A DNA stretch of 64,000 bases from Rhinopomastus cyanomelas (GCA_013400115.1 VXBP01002533.1:186001-250000), one strand, 5' to 3'; counted from the stretch's first letter, positions 49,604 to 62,618 are shown. Notes: a model not told the origin generated them from the sequence alone. A program made the numbers and translations.

Positions 49604-51290
49604 GAAGTAGCCAGAGTCTTTGCAGCAGAATGTCTTTGTGGTCAGTAAGGAACTGCATAGCCCTCTAACAGTAATTACCCATTAAAGATAAGTGTTCAAC
49701 TACAAAAAACTCATTTTGGAACTGGATGAGGACCAGATTACACACAGTCTGATCAAGAAGAAACCTCAAAAAACTGTTTGTGATCTTAAGAGCAGTATGA
49801 AATATTTCCCCACATCCTCATGGCAGAAGTGCTATTAATGTGTGGAAGTGTGGGAAAGAGCTTATATGTCACCTTTGTCTCAGTAGGATTTTCATTTCAT
49901 AATAAGATGTGAGACGTGAATTTCTGTTCCTCCCTTCAAAACTTTCACACAGTAACCTTAAGACTGGGTCTAATAATTCTTTTAGTAAAAGTGCACTTTT
50001 TAATGTGCATCCAGAACATAAAGTTAGTGAAAGGTGCTTGGAGACATCTATGAATTCTTACTTCAGCCAACAAAATGTTATTGTATGTAAAGATCAAAAT
50101 CAGCCCAGTGTGTTGGGATATCAGCCAGTGCTTCACTGAAGCAGTGAGTGATTTTCTGTCTTGGTGCTGGTTTCAGGAAGGAGGATCCAGTTGATTGGGT
50201 GGCTTTTGCATGCCATCTGCACCATACCTTGGGTTTCCTTTAAGACGGGGGAGAAGTCGAGGAGATAACTGAAAGTGCTTCTACCACTCTCTCGTACCAC
50301 TTCTCAGACAAATTTTCAAAGAGGGATCTAAACAGTTTAGTGCAGAAGATACTAACTGACAAGCCTCACCACCTCACAACCTTCACTTCAACTTTGGGAA
50401 AGCAAAGCGTATGTCTTTCTAAAGAGAGCAAGTCCTGCACTACATCCAGTATTTCAAGACAAGCAGTTTGCTTTTTCCTTTGGACTTTTTGAGATCTGTG
50501 AGGCTTCTTTTAATGACCCAGAATTTACGAGTAGACTTAACATACTAGCACGGGTATGTGGACAGATGACATGCCCTTCCCAAGATTCAGGCTGCTCAAA
50601 GGTACTAATAAGACACTGACAGCAGAGAGCTTCAAATTACTTTTTCTTTCTAACTGGCAATTAGGTCTAATTAACTTTTAGTTAATATTCAATTATTTCC
50701 TTTAACAAATGGAACCCTGATGAGAGCACATCTGTTAAGATTCCTTGGTTTCTGTCTCCATTTTCTATATTTCCACAGCTTAAAATGAATTCAGCTTCAG
50801 ACTAGAGGATTTATCCAAAGTTACCATGAGTCCAGAAAACTGAAACAGTAATTTGAAAAATAACATTGATATGTAAACCTCAGGGCTTGGGGTGCAAATC
50901 CTGCCGATATCAAGCTGGAAGTTTTAATATATTGGGGGTTTCGTTGATATCAGCTGGATCCTTTTTATGAAATTATTTATAATATTGCTCGGAGTCTGAG
51001 ACCAAATGGGTAGAAATTTTAAGGGTCATATCCTCAGTTAATAATTTCAGGGGCAACAAAGACCATTGGATAACTGCTCATTCAAAACAAGCTGAAGAGT
51101 CTGTCTCAGCGTATCTATATATTTTGCTGATGGATCTCAGATATTAAGGTTTATTTGGGTCTCCCAGGATGAGGAACTGGAGATAGCAGATAATATTTTA
51201 TTAATGAGATATGAACAAGCAAAAAAGTACTTTCAGTCTTGTAGGTACGCAGCTGAAAAACTTGATCCTTACATGCAGCCTGGCTTAACG

Positions 51291-51325
51291 AAAATAGAGC
51301 TGTTTGCAAAAATAGAGCTGTTTGC
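51291..51325 (+). repeat. 17/18-bp direct tandem duplication
   Basis: AAAATAGAGCTGTTTGC occurs twice back to back, the second time with one extra A at its start. Confidence 0.93.
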
Positions 51326-52192
51326 CTGAGCACAGAACACTTGCCTAAGCAGAGGTCTGCAGGACACTCATCAGGCACATTTTGTTCCCTCAGCTTTCCA
51401 GGCACTGATTTCATTCAATATCTATTTTTGTTTATTGCTTGCTTTATTTTCTCACATTGCAGGGGTATGTGTCATGCCTGGATTATTGCTTAGTTTTTGA
51501 TACTCACTCCGTGTTTTTCCTTATGTTTCTGTCCCGCGATGACTGTTCTGTGCAGTCTCTCAGTACAAGAACACGCAAGTGAGCCCTCAGAGACTTCCTC
51601 TAATTTAATCCTACTGATTAAGTGTTTTCTGACTTGTTTTCTCATCAGGTCAGTATTTAAAAATACACAGGTATTGCTCATCTTGCGTGGATTAAGGGAC
51701 ATTTTGGCCATAAGAATAGTACTTTGCTAGTTGCATTCAAATCCACACCATACAGACAACAAAGTTAAAGTTTGGTTGTGATAAGTTTTTTGTATTTGGA
51801 CATTGAATTCTTTCGCAGGAAAACAAAAATCAAACTTTACTCGAAGAACTGAAGCAAAGCACAAATGTCAGTGCACAACTTTTTCATTGTTGAAATGTGG
51901 TGCTAAAGTTCACGTCACAAGCCAGATTTACTGCAACGCAAAGCTGCACAGAGTAGCTGGATGGGAATAGCAGAAGTCATTATTCCTTGTGTAAACACTA
52001 AGTGCCATAAAAGTTTGTTTTGGCTTAAATATAGGGTTGCTCTGTATCAAACCTCTGCCGCTTCATCTCTGCAGTTTGAGATTTATTCTTTTCCTGCCGC
52101 TTGACTGGAACTCTAGTTGTTTCAGCGCAAAAATTGTACTGTCCTCACAATCAGCAAAGTGTGTTGCTAACTCCTGTCATATGCCCTGTGTA

Positions 52193-52286
52193 TCACAGAG
52201 TCACAGAACACTAGGGATTGGAAGGGACCTCGAAAGATCAGCCAGTCCAATCCCCTCACCACAGCAGGATCACCTAGATCAAGTTG
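52193..52286 (-). mobile_element. CR1 terminus, young family
   Basis: The plus strand starts TCACAGAGTCACAGAACAC and continues through GGATTGGAAGGGACCTCG to GGATCACCTAGATCAAGTTG. About 94 bp of CR1 3' untranslated sequence remain. Confidence 0.93.
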
Positions 52287-53278
52287 TGATCCCAAATTTC
52301 CCCCTTTCTATTGGATACTGTAGTCCTGCTTCAGTTGTCTTCTGCTGTGGTTTAGGCTGATTTGAGTACGCTGAATGACTTCCAGCTTGTAGTTGTGACA
52401 GTGAAATGGGAACGATGGCTGCTCAGGCTACTGCCAAACTCTTCTGTAACATAATCTCTTTAATTTCCAGAAGTTGAGTAAGACTTAGTTAGGTGGATTC
52501 CTTCCAAAAACAAACTCAGAAGTGCTTAGGAAAAGAGTAACTGCGTGACATTCTGTGGGATACGTTTATATATTAAAAAATAAAAGCCAAACCTTGAATT
52601 CCTAATTCAATATTTAAGAGCACTGTGCAGATTCTGCATTTCCTTCTTAAAAGCAAGGTTCTTGCATCTTAGGAAAATGTAGAATATCATAGTGCTTCTC
52701 ATGAAAGTAGTGCTGTTAATTAGCTCTAATGCTTTGCCTGGAACAGGCTTTTGTTAATTATATATGCCTAGGTTAAATATTAATGGTTAGCATTTATAAA
52801 GAGCTTTGCGATTCTTTCTGTAAGTACTCAGCAAACATAAACTAATTATATGTCACAATATCCTGTCTAATTAGATAACTGTAATTTCCCCACAAGATAC
52901 ATTATTTTTCACTTCCTGTCACTGAACTACTGTGTTATATTGCTTTACATTGCTAAACGGTTTCTTTCCACTCCAGGAATGATTGAAGTCGAAGGAAAAG
53001 GAAAAAAAAATTATGAAAGCTGCCTGGGAAATTTCATTTTCTCATTGGAAAATTCTAAACCTGTCTTTTACTTGAAGGAAAGAGTCGGTTTTGCTGAAGC
53101 TCCTGAGTAGAAAAGAAAAATGTGATTCCTTTGTACAATGTGGAAATGTTGCAGATGGGGTTTACAGTACAAAAGGTTTTGTAAAGCATTCTTACACCTA
53201 AAGTTTGGCCACTGTATGCTAAAGAAAAGGGAAAGTCACTTTTCTCCTACCCTTTTGCAGGAACCTTTTGAAATCACG
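52287..53278. other. unique AT-rich sequence
   Basis: No gene, RNA or repeat recognised. A/T content rises between 52560 and 52900. Confidence 0.5.
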
Positions 53279-53401
53279 TAAAACCTGCCTGGATATGTTC
53301 CCATGAGACTGGTTCTAGGTCGTCCTGTTGTGGCAAGGGGATTGGACTAGGTGATCTTTTGAGGTCCCTTCCAATCCCTAGTGTTCTGTGATTCTGTGAT
53401 A
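53279..53401 (+). mobile_element. CR1 terminus, young family
   Basis: Sense-strand CR1 from TAAAACCTGCCTGGATATG through GGGGATTGGACTAGGTGATC to TGTTCTGTGATTCTGTGAT. The 91-codon minus frame at 53274-53549 is an antisense reading through this copy and is not a gene. Confidence 0.93.
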
Positions 53402-56400
53402 CTCCTGGCTTCTGGACTAATCTGTTTTCTACTGCTGTGAAACACTTGCAACTCGTGGGATACACAGCGTGAACAGACCTCCTGTGCATCCTTGTTGCCT
53501 GTAGCCTTAGCCTTATCAAAACAGTGTCCACCAACATCTGTCTATTCATCTGTCAATTGACTTTTCTCAAGGCATCATTTCTGGGATCAATCTGAAATGC
53601 AAAAAGGAAACTTACACCTCGAAAATTCAGGTGATACAGTGAAATGGAGAATATCCTGTATATATATATATATATACATACCCTACATAGTCTCTGTTGG
53701 AGGTTAATTTCATTAGAAATGGATAGTTTTCCCACAGTTGCTCTCCCCTGCCATTTGTCACATGAACACTGAGATGAGTCCTGTGAAAACTGGTGTCACT
53801 GGCTCTGTCGAATGGCAAATTGCTTTGGAAATATGGAACATCAATTCTCCAAGAGTGACCTAACCATGGATTTCAGAACATTTGTTTCTTTCTTTTATTG
53901 AGGATGAGACCTGTCTCTTAAGAGATACCTGCCTGTGATATACACTGTCACCAAGCTGCACCTTGATATTTACCCTAGAAGCCTGAAGGAGTTCACTGCT
54001 TCTGCTCTCATGACTCACATATGTCAGACTCAAGGTTTGTTAACTACTGCCAGTGCTACAGCATTGGCTTTTGCTGTTTCTCATTTGAACAGGAAACAAC
54101 CTGAGTCACGGCCTTTCCTCTTCCCACAGAGCAGCATCCTCATACTGGGACAAAAAAAAACCCTTCATCCTTCACCACAGGCAGGATGAACAGCCTTTTA
54201 TCCCTAATGCCTGGCAAGGTGATGAAGTTGTCAGTTTTTGTTGTTGCTCACAGTTGTCAGTTTGCCCAAGCAGAGCCTTGGCACCGTAAGGTGACGTGGC
54301 ACCTTTCACTGGGGCACTAGCAAATAAATACATCTGCACAAGCATCATGGAGTTTTTTCCTTAAAAGAATGAGTAATGGTTAAAATTCCTCAGCTGTGAT
54401 TTTCAGAAGGAGCCATAAGATGCTGTGCTCAAATCCCACTGAAAGTCAAAGGTACAAAACTCCCAGGCACCTAAATGTTAGGATTTCCTGTCCCTGGGGC
54501 TTAACAATTTAGTGACTGTTGTGCATATTAGAAGACACACTGCTGAAAATTAGGCTCTTACTTTAGATCCTCGTGGAAGGACTGAACAGCAGTGACAATT
54601 CTCATTCTACATCACTTAGGTATTTTGATCATGCTATCTCGAATTTACATGGCTGGTAATCTTGGCAATGCAGTTAAGTCATCTTTCCCACTCTGAAAAA
54701 AAAACCCCAACTGTTTCAATCCTCATGTAGATTGTGGTAAACATCATGTATTTGATGAAAGAGGAAAAAAAAGAGAAAGCTCCATCTGGGCTTCTCACAA
54801 CAGCAGCTCCAGTACGTGCAGAAGCACCATCACCTGAAGTTTGTGTTTTGGGAAAAAAGGGTACAGGAAGAAAGTGTTTCCAAAGAATGATGTTCTAGGA
54901 AGGTCCTTCTGGAGTAACTCTGCTAACTTATCCGGCGTGTCTGTCTGTCTGATTTGCGTTTATTAAATGCATTAAAGAATCCAGTTTGCTGAAGCCACAG
55001 CTCTTGGGTTATGCAGATTCCTCATCCTTTGTCAGCCCCTGTTCATGCTGTGGATACCCTCACCCTGTCCCTAATTCCAATTCATAAGCAGAGAGATTCC
55101 CAAGGTTGCAGCAAAGTACATCTGCAGTGCAAACATCGATATTAACATTCCCACTGCTTTAGAAATACGGCATTAGAGCTCGTGGAATTTAATAGAGTGC
55201 CACACATTCAATTCCTGTGTCACTGATGTTATTATACATACATTAGAAATCCCATCTGAAAGGTATAGATTACTTCAGTGCCTTTTGTTTGTCACTAACT
55301 CTTTAGAAACCATATGGAGTGGGATTTTTCAAAAGCAGGTACCATGGACCTGGCACTGCTGGAGTTCAAACCAGAGAGAGGTTTATCATTAACTTCAGTG
55401 GAACCTGAAGTAGGGCAGCACCAGCTGCTGTCGAAGATCCAATCCTTTATGCTTATTGGAAAAAAGATATCAGAGGGATTCAGTCCAGATTCAAGTCAAT
55501 GGGACATTTGGGTGTGCAAGAAACTAATGCCTGGCTCTTGTGAGAGCAACAGAACTTCAGGGAACGGCTTTGGCTCCAGCCATGCGTTCAGATGTGTTGA
55601 CTTATGTTCCTCAGCTCAGTTCCCAGCAGCACACGTTGTCTCATTAACAGCTGTCCAGCAGGATCCAGTTCTGAAGAACTTTGTATGAAAGAGCTTAGCA
55701 CCATTAATTCTTAGTTGTAACAACTATCTTGCCCGGCAAATATCGCAAACCATGGCTCTATGTAATATTTTAAATGGCAAAAGCAATGGGAAGGGCTGAA
55801 TGAGTGTCTCAAAGCTAAGATTCTGCTAGAGCACAACACAAGTCAGGGCAGGCAAGTGAATGCTCTCAGGCCTCCATGGAATGTACAGCATTTATAACAA
55901 AGAATTAAAGCTCAATCTACAAGACATCAGCTGCTTTTGGATCTCAGGAAATGTATCTTTGGAGAGTTGTCGGGGTTTGGGAGGTAATTCAAATTCACCA
56001 GAGTGTGTCCTGAGTACAAAGTTGATCTGCACCACTGCTGGCCCCTCAGCTATTCTGAAGTGCCTTTCTAGAGCAAGGTAATAACAAACGGCTTAAAACT
56101 GACTAAAGAGTTCCATCCCACTTCCAAACATGCTGAGAAATATAAAAATTTTTAATTTAGATAAGAATCAGGGACTATCATTTTAGTCTGATAGCATTCC
56201 ACATCACTTGTAAAGCTGAATGACTGCAGAAGTGAAGGGCAATAATGAACTGATACTCTGCTTCAAGTGAGATTAAATTTTAAACAAATGCCTGTATGTA
56301 GATGGAGATTTATAGAGGAGTCTAAGGAGAAAAATCTTGATATGCATTAATACAAGTATACTCTGCAAATCTTCAACTTGACCCCAGGGTATCCGCCATA

Positions 56401-56641
56401 CCCTCACTGTATTAGTATTTCATTTCACCTGAGCATTCCTTTCTTTGTTGTTTTAGTCTTCTTCCAAAACCTCCTGACGTATATTTTTTGTGTCATTTTG
56501 TTTTTCTCTTAGTAATTAAAAGGGTTTTATCTGTGTCCATTGTTTTTCTTCTTCCGTTGGCTAGTTTTTGGAGGGGTTTTTTTATACTTTCCTGAAATAC
56601 TGACCCAATAAAGCCTAGAGACCTTGTAATGCAGTCTCCGT
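53402..56641. other. unique sequence with a TA microsatellite
   Basis: A TA tract is at 53658-53680. A 124-codon plus frame at 55314-55688 (MEWDFSKAGTMDLALLEF...) is among the longest non-repeat frames here. I do not recognise its product and saw no acceptor/donor pair that would make it an exon. Confidence 0.45.
53658..53680. repeat. (TA)n microsatellite
   Basis: About ten TA dinucleotides, ending ATACATA. Confidence 0.92.
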
Positions 56642-57084
56642 ATCACACAATCACAGAACATGAGTAATTGGAAGGGACCTCAGAGTGTCATCTAGTCCAA
56701 TCCCCCCACCACGAGGATCATCTAGATCAGGTCGCATAGGAACATATCCAGGAGGGTTTTAACCATCTCCAGAGAAGGAGACTCCACAACCCCCCCAAGC
56801 AGCCTGTTCCAGTGCTCTATCACCCTCACTGTGAAGAAGTTCCTTCTCATGTTCATGGGGAACCTCCTGTGTTCCAGCTGACACCCTTTGCCCATTGTCC
56901 TATGACACTGAGCAGAGCCTGGCTCCACCCTCTTGACACCCACCCTTCACATATTTATAAACATTAATGAGGTCACCCCTCAGTCTCCTTTCTTTCAGGC
57001 TAAAGCCTTTTGTCATAAGGGAGGTGTGGCTCTGCGCCGGACTCTCTCCAGCAGTTCTGCATCCCCCTTGGACTTTAAGGACTC
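56642..57084 (-). mobile_element. 5'-truncated CR1, young family
   Basis: About 440 bp, from ATCACACAATCACAGAACATG on the plus strand to GCATCCCCCTTGGACTTTAAGG. The minus-strand frame at 56722-56943 keeps RRFPMNMRRNFFTVRVIEHWNRLLG and LDMFLCDLI. Small deletions ('gtcctatgacactgag' and 'ctaaagccttttgtcataag') break it further upstream. It is more diverged than the 25.6-kb copy. Confidence 0.94.
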
Positions 57085-58513
57085 AAAATACAAAGCAACC
57101 CATTAAAATTAAGCAGTGTACTATCTTCTGTCTTCAGTATCTATGTTTAACTTCAGACCTGAGGTTACTCAGGGCTCAAATAAACACTTAATCCACAACA
57201 TAACATTTTGAGGCAAATCTTGTCTGTTTTCTGATGTCCTGCCCAGCTCACAGGAACAAAGGGTTGACTCAATTTCTTCCAGATTTCTAAGTCTGCAGTA
57301 TTGCTCCTGAACAGAGATGGCATGTATTTTGTGGGGTGAAATACTACATGGTCTTATATGCTGAGACATGGGGTGGCCCTACCAGCCGTGCATTTAGCCC
57401 TCAACTCAGCCTTGGGACACACCTAGCCAAATGGGCTACCACAGGAAAACCTGAAAGTTATTACAGCCCCATGCAGCCTTTCTGTGAGATAGATGGTGGT
57501 GAAGGTTTGTATCTGACCCTAAAACATAAATCAGTGTTATGCGACTGGATTTACCTTGACAACAGAAAGCAAGCAGGCTATCATTATCCTAGCACTGAAT
57601 ATTTTTTGTTTTGGGAAATTATAAATATTACTTTTCCCCCTCCACCTTTCAGTCTTAAGAATGTGGTTTCACATTTCATTTAATGCTAAATGGTTCATTA
57701 CAGAGAGTAGCAACTTAGTTCTCTTATTATGGTGTTATCTTTCACTTTGTCAAAATATGTCTACTTGATAAGAAATCTGACAGAAGTTGCTTATGATGGG
57801 ATCACTAACAGCCATCAGTTTCTCTCTAGCAAATGAAACTGTAACCATGGAAACGGCCTTTTTTTGCCAGAATGAAAATGAGACAGCACTCTGCTGCAGC
57901 CATTAGCAGAATACACAAATGTCCCTCAAGGCAAACATCTAAAGCAAATGGACTGCAAAGTAAGGAGCACTAATTTCTATTTATTTAGGATTTGTAAACC
58001 TAGCAGAGCAAGATATTAACAAAGGGACAAACAAAAGGAGGTTAAAAAAAAAAAAAGAGATGTTTGGCTTTTTTTCTTTCCATTTACCAAACTGCACATT
58101 TTAAATAAAAATACTTCGCTCTGGTTTTGTTGGTACAAGCTTTGTAAGTGCTGCTGTAACAAGGAGCTTAAGTAATGCTGCGGTTTGGTTGTGCCTCTTC
58201 TATGCAGAAAACGGACGTGTTTTCATTTATACTAGAAGAATGGCTGGTTTGCTGGTCGGGGTTATTTTGGAAATGCAGATTTTAATGTGAAATTTATAAT
58301 ACTGAGTATGAGCCACTTTTTTTTATGGTGTTTAATTTTCAAACAACCCTGTTCATACTGATAAGACACACCAGGGCTGATAATAAGTGATAATAAGGCT
58401 ATTCTAAACACTATCAGCAGCCAGCCACAGGCTGTCAAAGACCTTTCAAGTGTCAGACTCTTCTCACTGTCCTCTTTATTCAGTGCTATGCCCCTCCTGC
58501 TACAAACTACTTA
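57085..58513. other. unique sequence
   Basis: A 115-codon plus frame at 57336-57683 is unrecognised. An A-run lies at about 58045-58057. No repeat recognised. Confidence 0.5.
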
Positions 58514-58691
58514 TTAAATGCATTGATTCTTTTGACAGACTCGGATTAGGTGAGGGGTCTTAAGCCATCTGCGACGTACATCAGTAAGATATATCTTAAC
58601 TTGTTTGCCTTCTTCTTTCACGTCAGAAATCATTGTGACTATGGGCACAGCAATGCCGAGCCTCTGCTCCCTTTCCAGCTCACCGAACAAA
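58514..58691 (-). CDS. candidate terminal coding exon of an unidentified gene
   Basis: On the minus strand TTGTATCTTTAG is an acceptor-like sequence. The frame after it reads LFGELEREQRLGIAV, PIVTMISDVKEEGKQ and VKIYLTDVRRRWLK to a TAA stop at 58514. It joins in phase to the candidate exon at 58792-59007 (CG + T gives Arg) across a 100-bp interval starting GTAAGT. The charged composition and locally higher GC resemble coding sequence. I do not recognise the protein. Short frames with chance splice signals are expected in a window this size, so this is only a candidate. Confidence 0.25.
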
Positions 58692-58791
58692 CTAAAGATA
58701 CAATTTTCCACTAGGATAACTAGTTCCTTAGACACAACTATTTAATTAATAAATTCATTAAAGAATTGGGATCATCATGATGACTACTTAC

Positions 58792-59007
58792 CGATAGCTT
58801 GGGGTTCTTCCAGGCCCTGTCAGTATGGCTGTAGCAGCCACTTTCAGGGAGCTGTTTCCTATAGTGCCATTAGAAATACCCAATGTGGTGGTGAAATGTT
58901 TCGCGTAGGTCACAGTTAAGATATACTTAGGGAAGAAGATTCCTACAGCCACATTATGATGGTAACAAAGAATAGGCAATGGCAGAGTAGAAACACCCAA
59001 GAAGCCC
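58792..59007 (-). CDS. candidate internal coding exon of an unidentified gene
   Basis: The minus strand has CACTTTGCTTTTAG immediately before 59007 and a textbook donor, GCTATCG/GTAAGTAG, after 58792. Only one frame is open across the 216 bp. It reads GFLGVSTLPLPILCYH, NVAVGIFFPKYILTVTYAK, TLGISNGTIGNSSLKV and TAILTGPGRTPSYR, a hydrophobic and Ser/Thr-rich sequence with two N-glycosylation-type sites (NGT, NSS). Phase fits the candidate exons at 62507-62618 upstream and 58514-58691 downstream. The family is unknown to me, and it could also be chance. Confidence 0.28.
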
Positions 59008-59849
59008 CTAAAAGCAAAGTGTTCAAGCTCTTATGAATTCCCACTCCTTGACCTTTCTGGCTTTCTAAGTGTTAACCAGGTCACAAATGAACCAACATGG
59101 GGAGTAAAAATGATATGATGAAGACCTCAGTTACTGGTTCACCCATCTCCCTTGAAATACTGCTTCTTGAATCAAAGGTAGATATTAAAACAAATGTAAA
59201 ACAAGGAGAGGTGCCTTGATTTTTTCAGGTTTTTTCACTTGATATTGTCTTTTGATTGTCTTAAGCATATGTTCAGCCATATGTGTGAGTACGTATGTCT
59301 ACTCACATGCACACAAACATAAAGTAGCAATAGTAGATTAACATTGCAGATAAGTTAGCAAAAAGCTCTTTCAGACTTAATTAGGTATCTCCCTGAGTAG
59401 ACGGGGGTTTGGGTAAAAAAACAAGTGAATAAACAAATCTTGATGTTTTGGAAAATGGGATGGTAGGGGGCAACCACAAATCATTTCATTTTCTATCTTC
59501 TGCTGTAAGAGCACAGCACTGCACTGGTATTTTAGGGTAAAGAACACATAGGCAGACAGAGCACTAGTTAAGTGCAGCACTTGCACACACTTGTACACAT
59601 AATAGTTAATTAAAACTGGCAACAGTTCCAAGTAAATAGGTTCATTATTGGCTGCTGGAAGCTGACAGCTGGAGTTGCAATTCTCTTTAGTCCAGACATC
59701 AGAAAAAGCTTCAGCTTTTTTCAGACAGTGTCTGAAACTCCATCTCTAGAAGAAAAAGATCAGTTAGCAGCTGAAATGTCTGGTACCAAAATAGATTTGA
59801 TGGGAGAGGACAGAAGATTGGTGGTGTGCACGGCAACATTCTCGATCCT
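59008..59849. other. unique sequence
   Basis: If the flanking candidate exons are real, this is part of an intron. Nothing recognised. Confidence 0.45.
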
Positions 59850-60112
59850 CACAAAATCACAGAACACTAGGGATTGGAAGGGACCTCGAAAGATCATCTA
59901 GTCCAATCGCCCCACCTCTGCAGGATCACCTAGATCAAGTCACACAGGAACATATCCAGGCAGATTTTAACCATCTCCAGAGAAGGAGACCCCACAACCC
60001 CACTGAGCAGCCTGTTCCATGCTGTGTCACGCTCACCATGAAGAAGTTCTTTCTTATATTGATGTGGAACCTTCTGTGTTCCAGCTGACATCCATCACCC
60101 CTTATCCTTGCA
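59850..60112 (-). mobile_element. 5'-truncated CR1, young family
   Basis: The plus strand opens with CACAAAATCACAGAACACTAGG. The minus-strand frame retains RIRGDGCQLEHRRFHINIRKNFFMVSVTQHG before a frameshift in the HWNxLP region. About 260 bp remain. Confidence 0.94.
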
Positions 60113-62506
60113 TTATGTTTCAAATTAAGTCACGTTCACTATCAGCTAATACAGCAGTTTATGGTACAGACTTTTACTGGGTGCCCATGACTTGTTGTTG
60201 CCCCACAAGGTAGTGAATTACACCACTAATTACATAAAAATTTAAAAATATGTGAAAATGCTGCCTTTAGTTCAAACTAAAGGTGAGTGATATTCCATAG
60301 TTTGCTGTTCTATACTACTGCTGTACATTCACTGGAGATTATACACTGGGTTATTTGCTCCTCAGCTCCACACTGAGCATTTGTGTTTTTTCTTTTAATC
60401 CTGAGTTTATCCAACCTACTCAAGGCAACTAAGCTGCGACAGCTCCGCTCATAGGCTTCTTCAGTGTTGGATAAGGTAAGAGAAGCTCATGGAGATAATG
60501 ATTCAGCCACCTAAAATCTAAACATCTTGTGGGTGCTGATTTTTCCTTTTCTTCACACTGCACTCCAATACATGAGGGTATTGAACATGGAACCTTATGT
60601 GTAGCTCATGCCTCTGGTAGCTTCGTTTTTTTTCAGTCCAGAAGAGTTTGTTGTGTCTGCATGACGAAACAGAACTTTGCTTTTTTTGTTCTGGAGACAA
60701 GTTAGTTTCAAATGGATAATCCTGCCTCACGCAGAGGTGATGGGAAAAGTTCCAGGTACTATGTGCTCTTTGCATTCAGAAATTAGTTCGTATTAGTTTC
60801 ATTTAGAACTCATTTGTTGATTAGTTTGTATTTTTAGAAGTAGTTAGTCTTTCACTGGTGATAACCTTAGCGATGTTGGTTGCTAGTTATTGATTCTTAC
60901 AGTTGATTACAAAAGGATTCTGCTTTATGAGGTAAGGGACCTCTTTAGAAGGAATAATGTAAACACATGCTGATGAAAACAGCACGTTTGCCACTTTGTT
61001 TAAGAAAATATTATTTTCAAGATATAATCACCCCCACTGTTGGTGCAGTTCCTTGGGAGCACATTCACGCTGACTAACTCTACCTGACTCTACTGTCCTG
61101 AGGTCCTTAGCTGAATCATTCCTCATAGCAACTAACCTCTTCCAACTGCTCTATAGAAAGACTAGAATTGTTTAACTTCGTATTTTGAAGAATCCTGTCG
61201 GTTCAGTGCCCAAAGTCAGGCAGTCTTAAAAGCAAACCTTGACAAAAGATCTTTGATTGTTCGCACTATTTAGGCTTTTAAAAAAGGCCATTCCTCCCAG
61301 ATCAGAGGAGCAATGGGTTTTGCTACGTGTAAGTCTGCCGTTTCTTTGGTTTCAAATCTGGTTGTGGTTTTTGCATGGCAGATACTACCACGGCTGAATG
61401 CACAAGGCAAATATCTGCATCATTTGAACCACTAAGTTCAGATTTGAACCACTAAGTTCAGGCTACTGAATTACTCATATTTATTCATGAGCACTTCAGT
61501 AAGTGTGAGAGAGAGAGAATTCTCCTGAATGGTTTTGTGTTTTCCAGTGTGCCTAAGCATCTAATGGTACTTTGAGGGCTCTGTGATCTGTTGTAGCTTG
61601 GAGGATGCTGAGCATCGTGAGAATACATTTTCCTTTACAACTCAGCACACCTTGGTTATCAAATGAAATATAACTGATAAGTGAGATCCGCCTTAAGAGG
61701 CAGATTGATCACTACATACGGTAACTTGTGTTCTAGCACATGTATTGCAGCAATGTGCTCCCTGCCATAAAATAAACCTGGTTTCAAAACACTGGGCTAA
61801 ATTACAGACAAACCCATTGCTACAACTAGTGCAACTTCAAGGAATTTTAAATTCTTTTACATAATAAACTAATCATGTGAGTAATCTAATTGTAGGAAAT
61901 ACAGAAGCCTGAAGATCTCCCAGTCTAACAGATTCCAGGTCTGTACAGTTTGATATCTAACACATTTGTTGGGCTCACAGGCAGTGTGTCTACAGGGATC
62001 GGATCATGATAATCCTGGGCTTGTCTCAAATAAGCTCTGTTCTCCTGTGCCGATCTTCCTGCAGCTGTGCAATAGCTTTTTCCTAGAAACACTGCCAGGA
62101 AGGAGCACAGTAACAGGGGTCAGCTCCAGCCATGAACTTTATGAATTGTTTAGTGGCACATTAAAGGACAGCATCAAGTTCACTTATAAGCTTTGAAACT
62201 ATCTTATTTCTAGCCTGTGCAGGTGGATGATTCCCTGTACATTTGATTCACTTGGTCAAGGTTTAACCCATTGACTCTCTGAGCTCTCTGCTCTGCAAAA
62301 GCCTTTGCCTTCTGTTTTCTATACTTCATGAAAGGTTTGCAATAACTGGGTAGGTGGATGCTGGTGAGGGCTTATGATGTAGGGATAATTTTGCTGTCAG
62401 TATCACTAACATACAGGCTGCTTCTTACCTGTTTGACCCCAGGCCCAAGTCCAGGATGCCTATCTCCATAGAGCTGCTTGAGAGTAGAGAAGCATCTAGT
62501 TCTCAC
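60113..62506. other. unique sequence
   Basis: Holds the 20-bp tandem duplication at 61422-61461 and a short GA run near 61508-61520. A minus-strand donor-like CAAACAG/GTAAGAAGC at about 62430 lies beyond the candidate exon at 62507, but the frame to reach it contains a stop. Confidence 0.5.
61422..61461 (+). repeat. perfect 20-bp tandem duplication
   Basis: ATTTGAACCACTAAGTTCAG occurs twice back to back without a mismatch. Confidence 0.96.
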
Positions 62507-62618
62507 CACGACATATATGATGCTTCAGGCTCAGCTGTAACAAGAGCAAGGCTCCTGGTTTCTTTGGTGTTGGCCCTTTCAATGCCTTGGAGAATGACAA
62601 TAGATTTCAGCATGCACT
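62507..62618 (-). CDS. candidate internal coding exon of an unidentified gene
   Basis: The minus-strand acceptor CTTTGGTCTTGTTTTTAG has a good pyrimidine tract. The frame behind it reads CMLKSIVILQGIERA, NTKETRSLALVTAEPE and ASYMS, and a donor-like TCGTG/GTGAGA ends it at 62507 just before an in-frame TGA. Its end phase fits the candidate exon at 58792-59007 (TG + G gives Trp). No candidate upstream exon joins it cleanly: the 63388 candidate would create a stop. No protein family recognised. Confidence 0.2.

Larger units (their letters stand above)
46955..52192. other. unique sequence with a CA microsatellite
   Basis: The largest CR1-free block of the second half (5.2 kb). It holds the CA tract at 49580-49603 and a 17/18-bp tandem duplication at 51291-51325. 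A plus-strand donor-like AAAGAG/GTAAGTATA lies near 49132 and could close a short frame starting at about 49063, but this is too weak to call an exon. Confidence 0.5.

Noticed and set aside
55314..55688. 124-codon plus-strand open frame
   Set aside because: No family recognised and no acceptor/donor pair in phase. Kept only as a note in the block description.
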